Shown: positions 8,719 through 15,987, numbered from the stretch's first letter. The stretch: DNA of 43,151 nucleotides from Clostridia bacterium (GCA_900755895.1 CAAEIG010000063.1:1-43151), one strand, 5' to 3'. The notes: generated by a model not told the origin, from the sequence alone. Numbers and translations are program-made.

Positions 8719-9258
8719 TCACCCTTCCTGGGTCAAAAATTCCCTCACCACCTCCCCACACCCCAGCATTCTCTCCGGCGTGGCCAAAAAAGAGATGAGT
8801 TCCTCCTTGCTGCAATACTGGAGCCGTCCCACCTGCTCCGCTGGAAGCTGCCCCAGCTTTACCCAGCGATGGATCTTCTGCGGGTAGCATCCCAGCAGCT
8901 CCGCCACCCGCTGGGTGGGTAGGGCGTCCGGTTCATCGGCCCAGCGCTGGGTGAGCCACCTTTTGAACATCCGGCAGTTTTTCTGGGTTGGTTTGAACGC
9001 TGGCTCCGGCCTGGGTTTCGGCTTGGCTGGGCGGCGGGTATTGAACATCCCCACCAGCTCGCTCAAAAAATCGGGGTCGGTGTCCATGCGCTGCTTAAAG
9101 GCCACAGCGTCCTCCCATCGGACACGGTACCGGTAGGTGGCCTGGCCCGTGTCCTCGTGAGGAATGTAATTGTGCTCCATCAGGTATTTCAGCTTGCGGG
9201 TAGAGATGTGCAGGTACTGCCGCAGCTGGCTTCCCGTCAGCATGGGATATATTTCCAT
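8719..9258 (-). CDS. Tandem helix-turn-helix (excisionase/MerR-like) protein
   Basis: The 179 residues contain two winged-helix/HTH_17-like units: residues 6-60 (LTGSQLRQYLHISTRKLKYL) and about 112-165 (LPTQRVAELLGCYPQKIHRW), joined by a basic, proline-rich linker. Such units bind short DNA sites and are typical of recombination directionality factors and small regulators on mobile elements. The ATG at 9258 has AGAGG upstream. The stop is followed by 137 bases without a gene before the restriction promoter. It lies 22 bases after the SLOG gene and is probably co-transcribed with it. Exact role unknown. Confidence 0.7.
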   Translation of the reverse strand: MEIYPMLTGSQLRQYLHISTRKLKYLMEHNYIPHEDTGQATYRYRVRWEDAVAFKQRMDTDPDFLSELVGMFNTRRPAKPKPRPEPAFKPTQKNCRMFKRWLTQRWADEPDALPTQRVAELLGCYPQKIHRWVKLGQLPAEQVGRLQYCSKEELISFLATPERMLGCGEVVREFLTQEG

Positions 9259-9280
9259 AGGTTCCTCTTTTCCGTGGCGG

Positions 9281-9610
9281 TCACAGCAGGTGGACCGTCA
9301 CTTTTTTCTTGTATTTGTTACATTGGTCAATCACATACTTGGTGCCCGGAGAGTTGCCGTCCCAGAAGGCCAGCACCTGATCGGCGTAGGCGATGATTTC
9401 CATATTCCGCTTCAAGGGCGCACCCCTGCCGTACCGGGGATAGTCCGGCAGGAATTCCGTCAGCTTCACGCCGTGTTCCCGGGCGTACTCTCTGGCACAG
9501 GTGTCGATGCCCTTTGCCCCGCCAGACACAATCTCCGTCACGCCTGGAGGAAGGTAGTCTCCCAGGCTCTCCACCCACAGCCCTCTGGAACCAATTACTG
9601 CTACTTTCAT
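9281..9610 (-). CDS. DUF2493-type SLOG domain protein
   Basis: A 109-residue Rossmann-like protein with MKVAVIGSRGL at the N-terminus and IVSGGAKGIDTCAREYAREH at about residues 30-50, the glycine-rich nucleotide-binding signature of SLOG/DUF2493 proteins related to DprA and YpsA. The ATG at 9610 has GGGAGG 6 bases upstream; the longer frame to 9637 has none. SLOG proteins bind nucleotides or nucleotide signals and are frequent on mobile elements and in defence loci; the ligand here is unknown. A promoter with a 17-base spacer lies upstream, divergent from the small regulators at 9732. Confidence 0.75.
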   Translation of the reverse strand: MKVAVIGSRGLWVESLGDYLPPGVTEIVSGGAKGIDTCAREYAREHGVKLTEFLPDYPRYGRGAPLKRNMEIIAYADQVLAFWDGNSPGTKYVIDQCNKYKKKVTVHLL

Positions 9611-9646
9611 AACAACCTCCCAAAAACAATTCGTCATTTTACCACC

Positions 9647-9675
9647 ATAATACCACCACTCCCGTTATGACGCAA
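9647..9675 (-). promoter_or_regulatory. Promoter for the SLOG gene with TACCACCA repeats
   Basis: Minus-strand TTGCGT (9670-9675) and TATTAT (9647-9652) have a 17-base spacer. The top strand around the -10 holds a direct repeat of TACCACCA (about 9640-9658), a possible operator for one of the three regulators encoded divergently from 9732. Confidence 0.5.
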
Positions 9676-9731
9676 TTATTTCACTATAATGAGGTCACAA
9701 TAGTGTTAAAATGACTGAGAGGTTTCGTATT

Positions 9732-9905
9732 ATGGATGATAAACTTCTGCGCTACACGTTGCGCGTTGACCGACTACTGTTTCAAAAATTCCGCTACATT
9801 GCTGAATCCGAAGGTCGCTCCGCCAACAAGGAAATCGAGCAGTATTTGAAGAAGCGGGTGGCAGAGTTTGAGAAGGAACACGGCCCCATCGAAGTAGAGT
9901 CCTGA
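9732..9905 (+). CDS. Arc/MetJ-like ribbon-helix-helix regulator
   Basis: This 57-residue protein reads MDDKLLRYTLRVDRLLFQKF then AESEGRSANKEIEQYLKKRV, a beta strand followed by two helices with the SANKEIEQ turn typical of Arc-type repressors. The start at 9732 has GAGAGG 9 bases upstream. One base separates its stop from the next ATG, so it forms a three-gene rightward operon with two XRE proteins. Probably controls the integrase or mobilization genes of the element; the target is inferred only from proximity. Confidence 0.75.
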   Translation: MDDKLLRYTLRVDRLLFQKFRYIAESEGRSANKEIEQYLKKRVAEFEKEHGPIEVES

Positions 9906-9906
9906 T

Positions 9907-10161
9907 ATGAAACGAATCCTCGATACAGAAGGATTAAATATCATCGGCCCTCGCATTAAGGAGGCCCGCATCCGTGCAGGACTCAGCCAGAAGCAGCTTT
10001 CTGAGAAGCTGGAGCTAATGGCTGTTTACACTTGCCGTGGGTCTGTGTCCCGGATCGAGAACGGCCACCGGGCGGTAACGGACATTGAGATTGATGCCAT
10101 TTCCAAGGTGCTGGGTGTTTCTCTGAATTACCTCTTTGGGCGGGAAGAGCATGTTGATTAA
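9907..10161 (+). CDS. XRE-family helix-turn-helix regulator
   Basis: The 84 residues form a single Cro/C1 domain: IGPRIKEARIRAGLSQKQLSEKL, then a slightly long turn (ELMAVYTCRG), SVSRIENGHRAVTDIEIDAI and SKVLGVSLNYLFG. The insertion in the turn before the recognition helix is common in this Clostridial subfamily. The ATG at 9907 follows the previous stop by one base and the 3' end overlaps the next gene by 11 bases, so translation is coupled. Likely a repressor of element functions. Confidence 0.85.
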   Translation: MKRILDTEGLNIIGPRIKEARIRAGLSQKQLSEKLELMAVYTCRGSVSRIENGHRAVTDIEIDAISKVLGVSLNYLFGREEHVD

Positions 10162-10393
10162 AGACGCCATTGTTCTGCGGCTACAACAGCTTTGCACGGA
10201 GAGAAACATTCGATACAACGAGTTGGCTAACCGGTCTGGGGTGACACCTTCTACGGTGTACAGTCTGATGAATCCCAGCCGCCGGGATCTGTCCGTCATC
10301 ACCTTGAAGAAGCTGTGTGACGGCTTGGACATGACCATCACCGAGTTCTTTGATGATCCACTATTCCAAACTTTGGAACAGGAGATTCAGTAA
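10151..10393 (+). CDS. XRE-family helix-turn-helix regulator (second)
   Basis: 80 residues, one Cro/C1-type domain (VLRLQQLCTERNIRYNELAN, GVTPSTVYSLMN, TLKKLCDGLDMTITEFF). The chosen ATG at 10151 overlaps the preceding XRE gene by 11 bases; a TTG at 10136 is possible. This subfamily is usually a solo DNA-binding domain with no ligand module. Together with the RHH and first XRE protein it makes a compact regulatory operon beside the integrase. A terminator follows at 10465-10489. Confidence 0.85.
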   Translation: MLIKDAIVLRLQQLCTERNIRYNELANRSGVTPSTVYSLMNPSRRDLSVITLKKLCDGLDMTITEFFDDPLFQTLEQEIQ

Positions 10394-10464
10394 CTACAGG
10401 CGGTCCTCGGCAGCGTGCCCTCTTTGTTCTCTGCAAATTCATACAATGCACCTCCTATAAATTG

Positions 10465-10489
10465 AGGGCGTCCCAAAGCGGGGCGCCCT
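10465..10489 (+). terminator. Rho-independent terminator between regulator operon and integrase
   Basis: AGGGCG and CGCCCT pair as the outer stem, with CCC/GGG inside and an AAAGC-type loop, followed on the top strand by TTATGTTTTCTTTT. It lies between convergent genes and could serve both. Confidence 0.65.
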
Positions 10490-11719
10490 TTATGTTTTCT
10501 TTTCACTTGTGTCAGGTTCGCTCTCGACCCTGCTCTCCTGGAACATTCCGGAGATCACGTCAGCGCTGGCCTGCTTGCTGGCCTTGTCCAGGTGAGCGTA
10601 GATGTTGGCCGTGGTGGACAAGTCCGAGTGGCCCAGGAAGTTGGACACGTTGATCAGCGGCACATCCTGGTTGATGAGCAGGCTGGCGAAGGTATGTCGA
10701 AGGTCGTGGAACCGAATGTGCCGCAGACCATATTTGTCAAGCAGCTCCCGGAAGTGGTCTGTGACATAGCTGGGACGAAGCAGCTCTCCCAGCTGGTTGA
10801 CACACACGAAGTCCAGATACTGCTTGTTGTAGCTGCCCTTGAACATCTTCTGGTAGGTGGATTGCTGCTCCCGTTTCAGGGTGAGCATCTCGTACACCGG
10901 GTCCGGCAGGGGCAGAGTCCGGCGGCTGGATTTGTTCTTCATCTCCTCCACCGGCTCCACCACCTTCTTGCCATTCTCCCGGTACTCCACGATTTTGGTA
11001 TCCAGAAGCACGGTGCGTTTCTCCCAATCAATCCGTGACCACCGTACTCCCAAGGCCTCGCTGCGACGCAGGCCCATGCCTCCCGCCAGCAGGATGGCCG
11101 GGTAAATTACGTCCCCTCTGGCCAGGTTCAGCAGGGTGAGCAGCTCCTCCTGGGTGTAATTCTCCCCGTGGAACTTGTTCTTTCTAGGACGCCCCACCCG
11201 GTCGAAAGGGTTGGCGTCAATCAGCTCATCTTTGAAGGCCTGCTGGAAAGCCCGCCGGAGCAGGGCGTGGTAGTGGATCACCGTATTGGCCACCACTCCA
11301 TCCCCGAAGAGCTTTTGATAGAAATCCTCGATGTCCTTGGGTTTCAGGTTCCCCACGGTCAGGTGAGGACGGGCCTCAAAGTACCGGCGAATCTTTCCGT
11401 TGATCATGCCCCGGTAGCTGACGATTGTGTTCTTTTGCAGCTCCGGTTCAACCCGTTTCAAAAATTCCACCAGGTAGCGGTACACGGGAATGTCTGACGG
11501 TGGTCTTCCCTCCCGCTCCAGGTTCTCCCAGTACTCCTGTTCATACTGGGCCACCACCTCCCGGAAAGCCTTGTTGACCTTGGTCTTGTTGGCCCCCACG
11601 GGCAGTCCCAAGGCCCGCCACACCGGTTTGGTGGTCCCGTCTTTTTTCACTTGAATCACCGCGTACAGCCGTTCCTTTTTGCTCTGGACGCTGGCGGCGA
11701 AGTGAGGTCTTGCTGCCAT
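10490..11719 (-). CDS. Tyrosine recombinase / integrase
   Basis: This 409-residue protein has an AP2-like arm-binding N-terminus (residues 1-60), a SAM-like core-binding domain (70-165) and a catalytic domain with R218 (GLRRSEAL), H338 and R341 (HDLRHTF), H364 (GHSD) and nucleophile Y374 (ANIYAH). All catalytic residues are present. It integrates and excises the element by single-strand exchange at att sites, helped by the excisionase upstream. The ATG at 11719 has AAAGGAGAG upstream; the longer frame to 11851 lacks a ribosome site. It probably marks the left part of the mobilizable element; I could not find a convincing att repeat. Confidence 0.95.
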   Translation of the reverse strand: MAARPHFAASVQSKKERLYAVIQVKKDGTTKPVWRALGLPVGANKTKVNKAFREVVAQYEQEYWENLEREGRPPSDIPVYRYLVEFLKRVEPELQKNTIVSYRGMINGKIRRYFEARPHLTVGNLKPKDIEDFYQKLFGDGVVANTVIHYHALLRRAFQQAFKDELIDANPFDRVGRPRKNKFHGENYTQEELLTLLNLARGDVIYPAILLAGGMGLRRSEALGVRWSRIDWEKRTVLLDTKIVEYRENGKKVVEPVEEMKNKSSRRTLPLPDPVYEMLTLKREQQSTYQKMFKGSYNKQYLDFVCVNQLGELLRPSYVTDHFRELLDKYGLRHIRFHDLRHTFASLLINQDVPLINVSNFLGHSDLSTTANIYAHLDKASKQASADVISGMFQESRVESEPDTSEKKT

Positions 11720-11801
11720 GCTGCCTCTCTCCTTTCTGTGTTTTTTGTTTTCCGGCAACCGGAACCATACTCCAAAACTTTCCGGAAGTCCACCCCTTTT
11801 C

Positions 11802-12044
11802 TCAAGAGTTATCAGTTTGGACACATTTGGGGTTCGTTCCCCTCTTGTCACGCTCCCGAAGGAAGTTTACAAGCTCCACCTTGGCCACCCGGTTTTCCCG
11901 GCCCACCTTGCAGGCGGGGATGGCTCCTTCCTTCAGCAGTTTGTACACGGTCTTGGTGCTCACCCGCAGGATCTCCGACAGCTCGTTTACGGTGAGCGCC
12001 GCCGGATACTCTTTCAGGGATTTGGTGATCTCACGTTTTGTCAA
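11802..12044 (-). CDS. Excisionase-like HTH_17 protein
   Basis: 80 residues with one winged-helix unit, LTVNELSEILRVSTKTVYKL, followed by KEGAIPACKVGRENRVAKVE, the standard excisionase-family plan. TTG at 12044 is preferred because AAGGAGGG sits 6-7 bases upstream; TTG at 12050 overlaps that site. It directs the integrase towards excision and may also repress. It sits between the relaxase and integrase genes, as in many Clostridial integrative mobilizable elements. Confidence 0.85.
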   Translation of the reverse strand: MTKREITKSLKEYPAALTVNELSEILRVSTKTVYKLLKEGAIPACKVGRENRVAKVELVNFLRERDKRGTNPKCVQTDNS

Positions 12045-12056
12045 AGGCAACCCTCC

Positions 12057-13538
12057 TTAAAATTTCATGGTAAAGTCCGGAGACTCCTCCTCTGGAGGAA
12101 TCTCCGGGTCATCCAAAAGGGTGGACGCCAGCCCTAGGATGGTCCCCAGGGCAGTGCCCAAGTCCTCTCCGTTTTCCTCCGCCTGGATGCGGTTACGGCG
12201 CTGTTCCTCGTCCTCTTCCTCATTCTGGATCAGCGAAGCAGCATCCAGAGCACCCCGAAGGCCAAGGCCCAGGAGAGCACCAGCCCCAGAGTGAACCGAA
12301 GGGCCATTCCTTTCCACCGGCGCTGATTTTCCTGTTGAAAAGCCTCCAGCTCCTTCTTCCAAGCGGAGAAGTCTTTGGAGACTTTGGAAGTAAACTCCTC
12401 TTGAGCGCTCCCAACCTGTTTCTGGAAATTCTCCCGGGCAGTTTGTTCCAGCCGGAGGAGCTTTCGGATCTGGTTCAAGTTCTCGTCCTGAATACCCGTC
12501 AGGTGGTCCACCGTGATCTGCATGTACTGTCCTTCCAGCTCCCGAATGTTCTCCACATACTCCTGTAATTCGTCCCTGGTGGCCAGGGGTTCTAACTTCT
12601 TGTACAGGGTGGGCTGGAAGGTACAGGCGGTTTTCAGCATCTCCATCATGGACGCCCAAATCGGTTCCGGGATGGCGTACACCGTGGGCGTGTAGGGCTC
12701 CAGCTCGATCTCTACCATGGATTGACTGTTCTTCTCCACTAAGGCGTCTACCAAACTGTCGAAGGATTTCTTCTCGGATTGCGAATTCATACTCCATGTT
12801 CTCCTTTCTGAATTTGTCTTGATGTAGTCGAATGTCCCGGCACTTTCGTCCGCCGGGTGTGGTGTAGGTGATGTACTTGTGATGGTCCACCCAGGCCACC
12901 TGATATCCCCGCCGCTTCATGCCCCGGAGAAAGTCTTGGCGGGTGCCGCTGCGGTCCATCACCTGCCCGATAGCTGCCATCAGCTGGAACTTCCAACTCT
13001 CCCCTTTCTGGGCGGACCGGTACTCCCGGGTGGAAAGCTTGCCTCCCTCCTTCTGGTACCTGGGCAGCACGTTCAGACCATGTGCGGCGCAGATTTCGTC
13101 GCTCAAGGCCCGCAGGCTTTGCAAGGTTTTGGGGGATTGGCGTAGCTTCAAGCCCGTTTCCCAGCTCACCGAGTTGATGAGAAAGTGCGAGTGGAGGTGG
13201 TCCGCGTCGCAGTGAGTGGCCACCAGCACTTCGAAGCCGGGCCAAGCCTTTTGGGCAAACTCCAAGCCAATGGCGTGAACCTGCTGGGGCGTGACCTGCT
13301 CCTCCGGAGAGAAGGACTGGACGTACTGGTAAAAGTTCATGCCGGTGGTCTTGTGATAGGTGTGCTTGGTGGTGAGAAACTCCTGGAAGGCATTGTCCCC
13401 CAGGCAGTGAACCCCGGAGACAAACCGCTGCCCGGTGGCCGGGTCCTCCACCTTTTTGGGCTGGCAGCAGTAGTCCATGACGCCCCACATGGCACCCAGG
13501 GTCTGCTTCTTTTCCGGGATGTAGGTTACCGTTGCCAT
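12057..13538 (-). CDS. Relaxase (MOBP/VirD2-like mobilization nuclease)
   Basis: The 493-residue frame has an N-terminal relaxase domain with candidate catalytic tyrosines (Y23, Y70) and the metal-binding histidine motif HCDADHLHSH at 109-118. It nicks oriT, stays covalently bound to the 5' end and pilots the strand into a conjugative secretion channel supplied in trans. The ATG at 13538 overlaps mobC by 13 bases. From about residue 250 the frame is low-complexity and shares its DNA with a second gene (12230-12790) in another frame. The last 57 residues (acidic EEEDEEQRRN, then GTILGLASTLLDD) look selected again, so I keep the full frame. Relatives have a similar odd tail, from memory. Confidence 0.88.
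   Translation of the reverse strand: MATVTYIPEKKQTLGAMWGVMDYCCQPKKVEDPATGQRFVSGVHCLGDNAFQEFLTTKHTYHKTTGMNFYQYVQSFSPEEQVTPQQVHAIGLEFAQKAWPGFEVLVATHCDADHLHSHFLINSVSWETGLKLRQSPKTLQSLRALSDEICAAHGLNVLPRYQKEGGKLSTREYRSAQKGESWKFQLMAAIGQVMDRSGTRQDFLRGMKRRGYQVAWVDHHKYITYTTPGGRKCRDIRLHQDKFRKENMEYEFAIREEILRQFGRRLSGEEQSIHGRDRAGALHAHGVRHPGTDLGVHDGDAENRLYLPAHPVQEVRTPGHQGRITGVCGEHSGAGRTVHADHGGPPDGYSGRELEPDPKAPPAGTNCPGEFPETGWERSRGVYFQSLQRLLRLEEGAGGFSTGKSAPVERNGPSVHSGAGALLGLGLRGALDAASLIQNEEEDEEQRRNRIQAEENGEDLGTALGTILGLASTLLDDPEIPPEEESPDFTMKF
12230..12790 (-). CDS. MobB-like coiled-coil membrane protein nested in the relaxase gene
   Basis: A 186-residue protein entirely inside the relaxase gene in a different frame. 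It has an N-terminal soluble part, a long coiled coil (about residues 85-155, with QKQVGSAQEEFTSKVSKDF) and one C-terminal membrane helix (MALRFTLGLVLSWALAFGVL). A clear ribosome site AAAGGAG (12801-12807) stands 10 bases before its ATG, inside relaxase coding sequence, arguing for real translation. In ColE1 (mbeB, mbeD) and RSF1010 (mobB), mobilization proteins overlap the relaxase gene in another frame, and MobB is a membrane protein helping the relaxosome dock. Function here is by analogy. Confidence 0.75.
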   Translation of the reverse strand: MNSQSEKKSFDSLVDALVEKNSQSMVEIELEPYTPTVYAIPEPIWASMMEMLKTACTFQPTLYKKLEPLATRDELQEYVENIRELEGQYMQITVDHLTGIQDENLNQIRKLLRLEQTARENFQKQVGSAQEEFTSKVSKDFSAWKKELEAFQQENQRRWKGMALRFTLGLVLSWALAFGVLWMLLR

Positions 13539-13855
13539 GGGTGCTTTCGGGCGATGGAGCACAGCTCCCGATGAATGTCTCCCAGGCTGTCAATGACCTC
13601 CTGGAAGTTGTAGGAGCGGAAGGCCCCGGCATTGACCTTCACCGCGATCTGATTGACGTTGTTGCCAATGCGCTTAAGCTCCACCAGCAAAGGCCGCACG
13701 TCCCTCCCCAGGCAGATGGGCGTTTCCCAGGACAGAGCCACCAGATAGTCGGTGACACTGCGCCGGGCTTTCTTGGCCTGGGTCTGGATCCGCTCCTTCT
13801 CTTGTTCCGTGAGCCGGACGGTCAAAGTTTGATTTCGTTTTCTTGGTTTCGCCAT
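13526..13855 (-). CDS. mobC: MobC-type relaxosome accessory protein
   Basis: 109 residues: an N-terminal ribbon-helix-helix (RNQTLTVRLTEQEKERIQTQ, KARRSVTDYLV) and the MobC motif LLVELKRIGNNVNQIAVKVN at about 58-77. MobC binds near oriT and helps open the DNA for the relaxase. The ATG at 13855 has AAAGGAG upstream; a longer frame runs on into the hairpin region but has no ribosome site. Its 3' end overlaps the relaxase start. oriT is expected just upstream, at 13856-14258. Confidence 0.92.
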   Translation of the reverse strand: MAKPRKRNQTLTVRLTEQEKERIQTQAKKARRSVTDYLVALSWETPICLGRDVRPLLVELKRIGNNVNQIAVKVNAGAFRSYNFQEVIDSLGDIHRELCSIARKHPWQR

Positions 13856-14258
13856 AGGTTGTCTCCTTTCTCTTTTCGCTTCTTGTTTGTAACGGTTATC
13901 GGGGGCTGGGGGGCGAGGCCCCCAACTTTTGCGCCAGGCAGGACAGCCAGGCGCTCTGCTTGCCCCGGACAAACGTCCGGGAAAAAGGCCCTCCCAACCC
14001 CGGCGCTGGCCCTGGGTTTGTCCACCCCCCAAAACCGGCCTCAAAAGGGCCCAAACGGGCTTTTCACCGCCTCAGGCGGGTCGTTCCTCCAGGGAGCTCG
14101 CCAACCACCTCACAGGGCCTCACAGGGCCGCAAGTGCCGACAGGGTCGCTGGTTTTCCACACCCCGGTTCGGGACGGTTTTCCGTCCCTGCAACCAGGCC
14201 GCGATCACACAAAAATGGCGTGATACCACGGTTCTCACCTCCTTCCATAGGTTTGCGA
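13856..14258. other. Non-coding, hairpin-rich region: candidate oriT
   Basis: About 400 GC-rich bases between mobC and the RepA-like gene, with long open frames that are compositional artefacts. It contains several perfect hairpins: GGGGGC at 13901 with its complement to 13923, CCCGGAC/GTCCGGG around AAAC (13964-13981), CCGCCT/AGGCGG (14067-14079) and GGGACGG/CCGTCCC around TTTT (14171-14188). There is also a tandem repeat of CCTCACAGGG (14108-14127). Position next to mobC plus this density of inverted repeats makes it the likely transfer origin; the nick site cannot be named. Confidence 0.55.
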
Positions 14259-15314
14259 TCAGCTTTCAGGAACGCAGGCAGGGTCGCAAGAACACCCCAC
14301 GTTTTCTGCGTCACGGTCGTCACCGTCGTCACGGACACGGCACAGGTAAACATCCACCATCCGCTGACCGTTGCTGCGGCGGTTCTCAAAGTACACCCCC
14401 TGATCCTCCAGCAGATACCGGTATTGGTTCATCTTCTGTTTCAGCTGTTTGGCGGTCAGGGCGGTACCAGCGAAGTCGTTAAACTTCTGAGCAAACACAC
14501 CATTGGGACCTTTGAAGAGCTTTTCCCTCTCCATGAACGCCACCAGGGCCTGCATCTCCCCAGGCAGACGAACCTCCGGGGTTTCCAGGCTGTCGGAGAG
14601 CACTTCCCAGCAGCAGGTCTCCCGCCGGAACCGAAGCTCTAGCTCCCGGACCTCCACGTCCCGGCCGGTGACGAACAACGTGGCGCAGTCGGCGCTGCGG
14701 TGGCTGCGGTCCAGGACCATGATGGTGTCCGCCGCACCGCTGATAGCCGTGGACCCGGTGAGGCGATTGAGGGGGTCCTGGTCCCCCATCTTTCGCACGT
14801 GATGCACCACCAGCACGGTGATACCCAGCTCGTCCGCCAGAGCTTTCAGCATTCGGATCTCCTGGTAGTCATTGGCGTAGGACTGGTCCCCTTCCGTGTC
14901 CCGGATGATCTGCAAGGTGTCCACCGCCACCAGCACGGTGTCGGGATGCTCCTCCACGAAGGAGCGGATCTGATCCAGCAGGCCTTGGTGGAGAGTTTCC
15001 GACCCGGTGACAAAGTAGGCGTTGGCGGGGACTTCATCGGTTAGCCGGTTGAGCCGATCCTGGACCCGGCGGCAGGTGTCCTCCAAGCACAGGTACAAGG
15101 TGGTGCCTCCATGGGTGGCCTGGCCCAGCACCGGCTCTCCTTTTGCAATGCGGACACACCAGTCCAGCACCATCCAGGATTTGCCGATCTTGGACGCTCC
15201 ACCCAGAACACACACACCCTGGGGCAGCAAGGTGTCCACGCAGAAGCGCAAAGGCTCCAGCCGCATGTCCATCAATTCTTCCCCGCTGATGGCTTCCAGT
15301 TTCTTTTGTGCCAT
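14259..15314 (-). CDS. RepA-like (AAA_25) replicative ATPase
   Basis: 351 residues with a RecA-like fold: Walker A GGASKIGKS at 38-46, LYLCLEDT near 80, Walker B VLVAVDTLQII at 127-137 (D132), then VLVVHHVRKMGD and GSTAISGAADT. This matches the hexameric RepA helicase family of RSF1010-type replicons and phage/plasmid AAA_25 proteins. A C-terminal domain (about 260-335) looks like a winged helix. The ATG at 15314 has AAGGAGG upstream. It heads the leftward mobilization block. Likely unwinds DNA for element replication after transfer or excision; no separate primase gene is recognisable. Confidence 0.85.
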   Translation of the reverse strand: MAQKKLEAISGEELMDMRLEPLRFCVDTLLPQGVCVLGGASKIGKSWMVLDWCVRIAKGEPVLGQATHGGTTLYLCLEDTCRRVQDRLNRLTDEVPANAYFVTGSETLHQGLLDQIRSFVEEHPDTVLVAVDTLQIIRDTEGDQSYANDYQEIRMLKALADELGITVLVVHHVRKMGDQDPLNRLTGSTAISGAADTIMVLDRSHRSADCATLFVTGRDVEVRELELRFRRETCCWEVLSDSLETPEVRLPGEMQALVAFMEREKLFKGPNGVFAQKFNDFAGTALTAKQLKQKMNQYRYLLEDQGVYFENRRSNGQRMVDVYLCRVRDDGDDRDAENVGCSCDPACVPES

Positions 15315-15372
15315 AGGCAATCTTCCTCCTTTTCGCAAGTATTTTTTCAACCACTCCCTTCCTCTGTTTTGA

Positions 15373-15391
15373 AAAAGGTGGGAGTAGTATT
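15373..15391 (+). repeat. 19-base direct repeat, copy 1
   Basis: AAAAGGTGGGAGTAGTATT. The second copy, at 15613-15631, differs only at one base (C for T). Both lie upstream of the RepA-like gene; candidate iteron or operator. Confidence 0.6.
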
Positions 15392-15612
15392 TATATTGCA
15401 AAAAGGCAAAGAAAGAAACGGAAACACTCCCATAGGACAACCCCAGGACGGGATGGGCAGAACCACTGTAAGCGCCCTAGTTTTTTCGGGGTTGAGCCAC
15501 TTCCCTTTCCGGTAAGTCTCCCGTGATGATTCCAAATCGAAGCCGGATGCTTTCTCCGTTTCCCCAGCCTTTTTGCAAAGGGGACGGATACAAAAACACC
15601 CACCCTACTGAC

Positions 15613-15631
15613 AAAAGGTGGGAGCAGTATT
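15613..15631 (+). repeat. 19-base direct repeat, copy 2
   Basis: AAAAGGTGGGAGCAGTATT, one mismatch from the copy 240 bases to the left. It overlaps a short CCACCC/GGTGGG dyad. Confidence 0.6.
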
Positions 15632-15670
15632 CATTTTATGAAACAGGTAAACTATCCGAAGCAAAACAGA

Positions 15671-15702
15671 AAAAAAGATAGCTACCTCTTTCTGTAGCTA
15701 TC
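15671..15702 (-). terminator. Leftward terminator/attenuator hairpin
   Basis: GATAGCTAC and GTAGCTATC form a perfect 9-base stem with a loop of about 7, followed on the minus strand by seven T. It would stop leftward transcripts, yet every gene just to the right runs rightward. It therefore either insulates the leftward operon or attenuates an undetected leftward RNA. Confidence 0.6.
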
Positions 15703-15706
15703 CTCG

Positions 15707-15735
15707 TTGCGAACCCCGCTGGCCTATGGTATCAT
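15707..15735 (+). promoter_or_regulatory. Promoter of the 64-residue gene
   Basis: TTGCGA (15707-15712) and TATCAT (15730-15735) with a 17-base spacer, 38 bases before the GTG at 15773. Confidence 0.6.
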
Positions 15736-15772
15736 TTTTCCATACAAAGAAACGCGAAAAGGGGGAAACTGC

Positions 15773-15967
15773 GTGGCAATGACCCAACAGGAACTGGAAC
15801 AATTTTACCTCACCCGCGCTAGAGAACTGGGCCAGCGGCTGGGGGACTCTCCACAACTCTCTGCACTGTGTCGAGCGGCATACGAGGACTACCGCCAGGG
15901 ACTGCTCTCCGGGGCAACCTACGATCGCATTCAAGCACTGTGTGTTGATCTTGCCCAGCCCCGCTGA
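15773..15967 (+). CDS. Small helical protein of unknown function ahead of the polymerase operon
   Basis: 64 residues, VAMTQQELEQFYLTRARELG then a largely helical sequence ending DRIQALCVDLAQPR; no recognisable family. GTG at 15773 is preferred since AAGGGGG is about 8 bases upstream; ATG at 15779 is an alternative. It has its own promoter and is followed after 20 bases by a second promoter for the polymerase gene. It could be a regulator or accessory of that operon. Real coding is supported by promoter, ribosome site and location, not by homology. Confidence 0.55.
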   Translation: MAMTQQELEQFYLTRARELGQRLGDSPQLSALCRAAYEDYRQGLLSGATYDRIQALCVDLAQPR

Positions 15968-15987
15968 TCGATCAACCAGTTTTCCCA

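Larger units (their letters stand above)
15315..15772. other. Intergenic control region between divergent replication and polymerase operons
   Basis: No gene is credible here. It holds two copies of a 19-base direct repeat, an imperfect stem around 15557-15586 (CCGTTTCCCC facing GGGGACGG), a leftward terminator-like hairpin and a rightward promoter. The layout (RepA-like helicase gene on one side, direct repeats) is compatible with a replication origin or a shared operator. No DnaA boxes or iteron array were recognised. Confidence 0.4.

Noticed and set aside
12787..13632. 281-residue minus-strand frame over the relaxase N-terminus
   Set aside because: Out of frame with the relaxase domain, low-complexity and without a start signal. 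Unlike the nested gene at 12230-12790 it has no coiled coil, membrane helix or ribosome site.
13532..14642. Two long plus-strand frames (316 and 237 residues) across mobC, the hairpin region and the RepA-like gene
   Set aside because: Pro/Arg/Gly-rich compositional artefacts antisense to mobC and the RepA-like gene; no ribosome sites.
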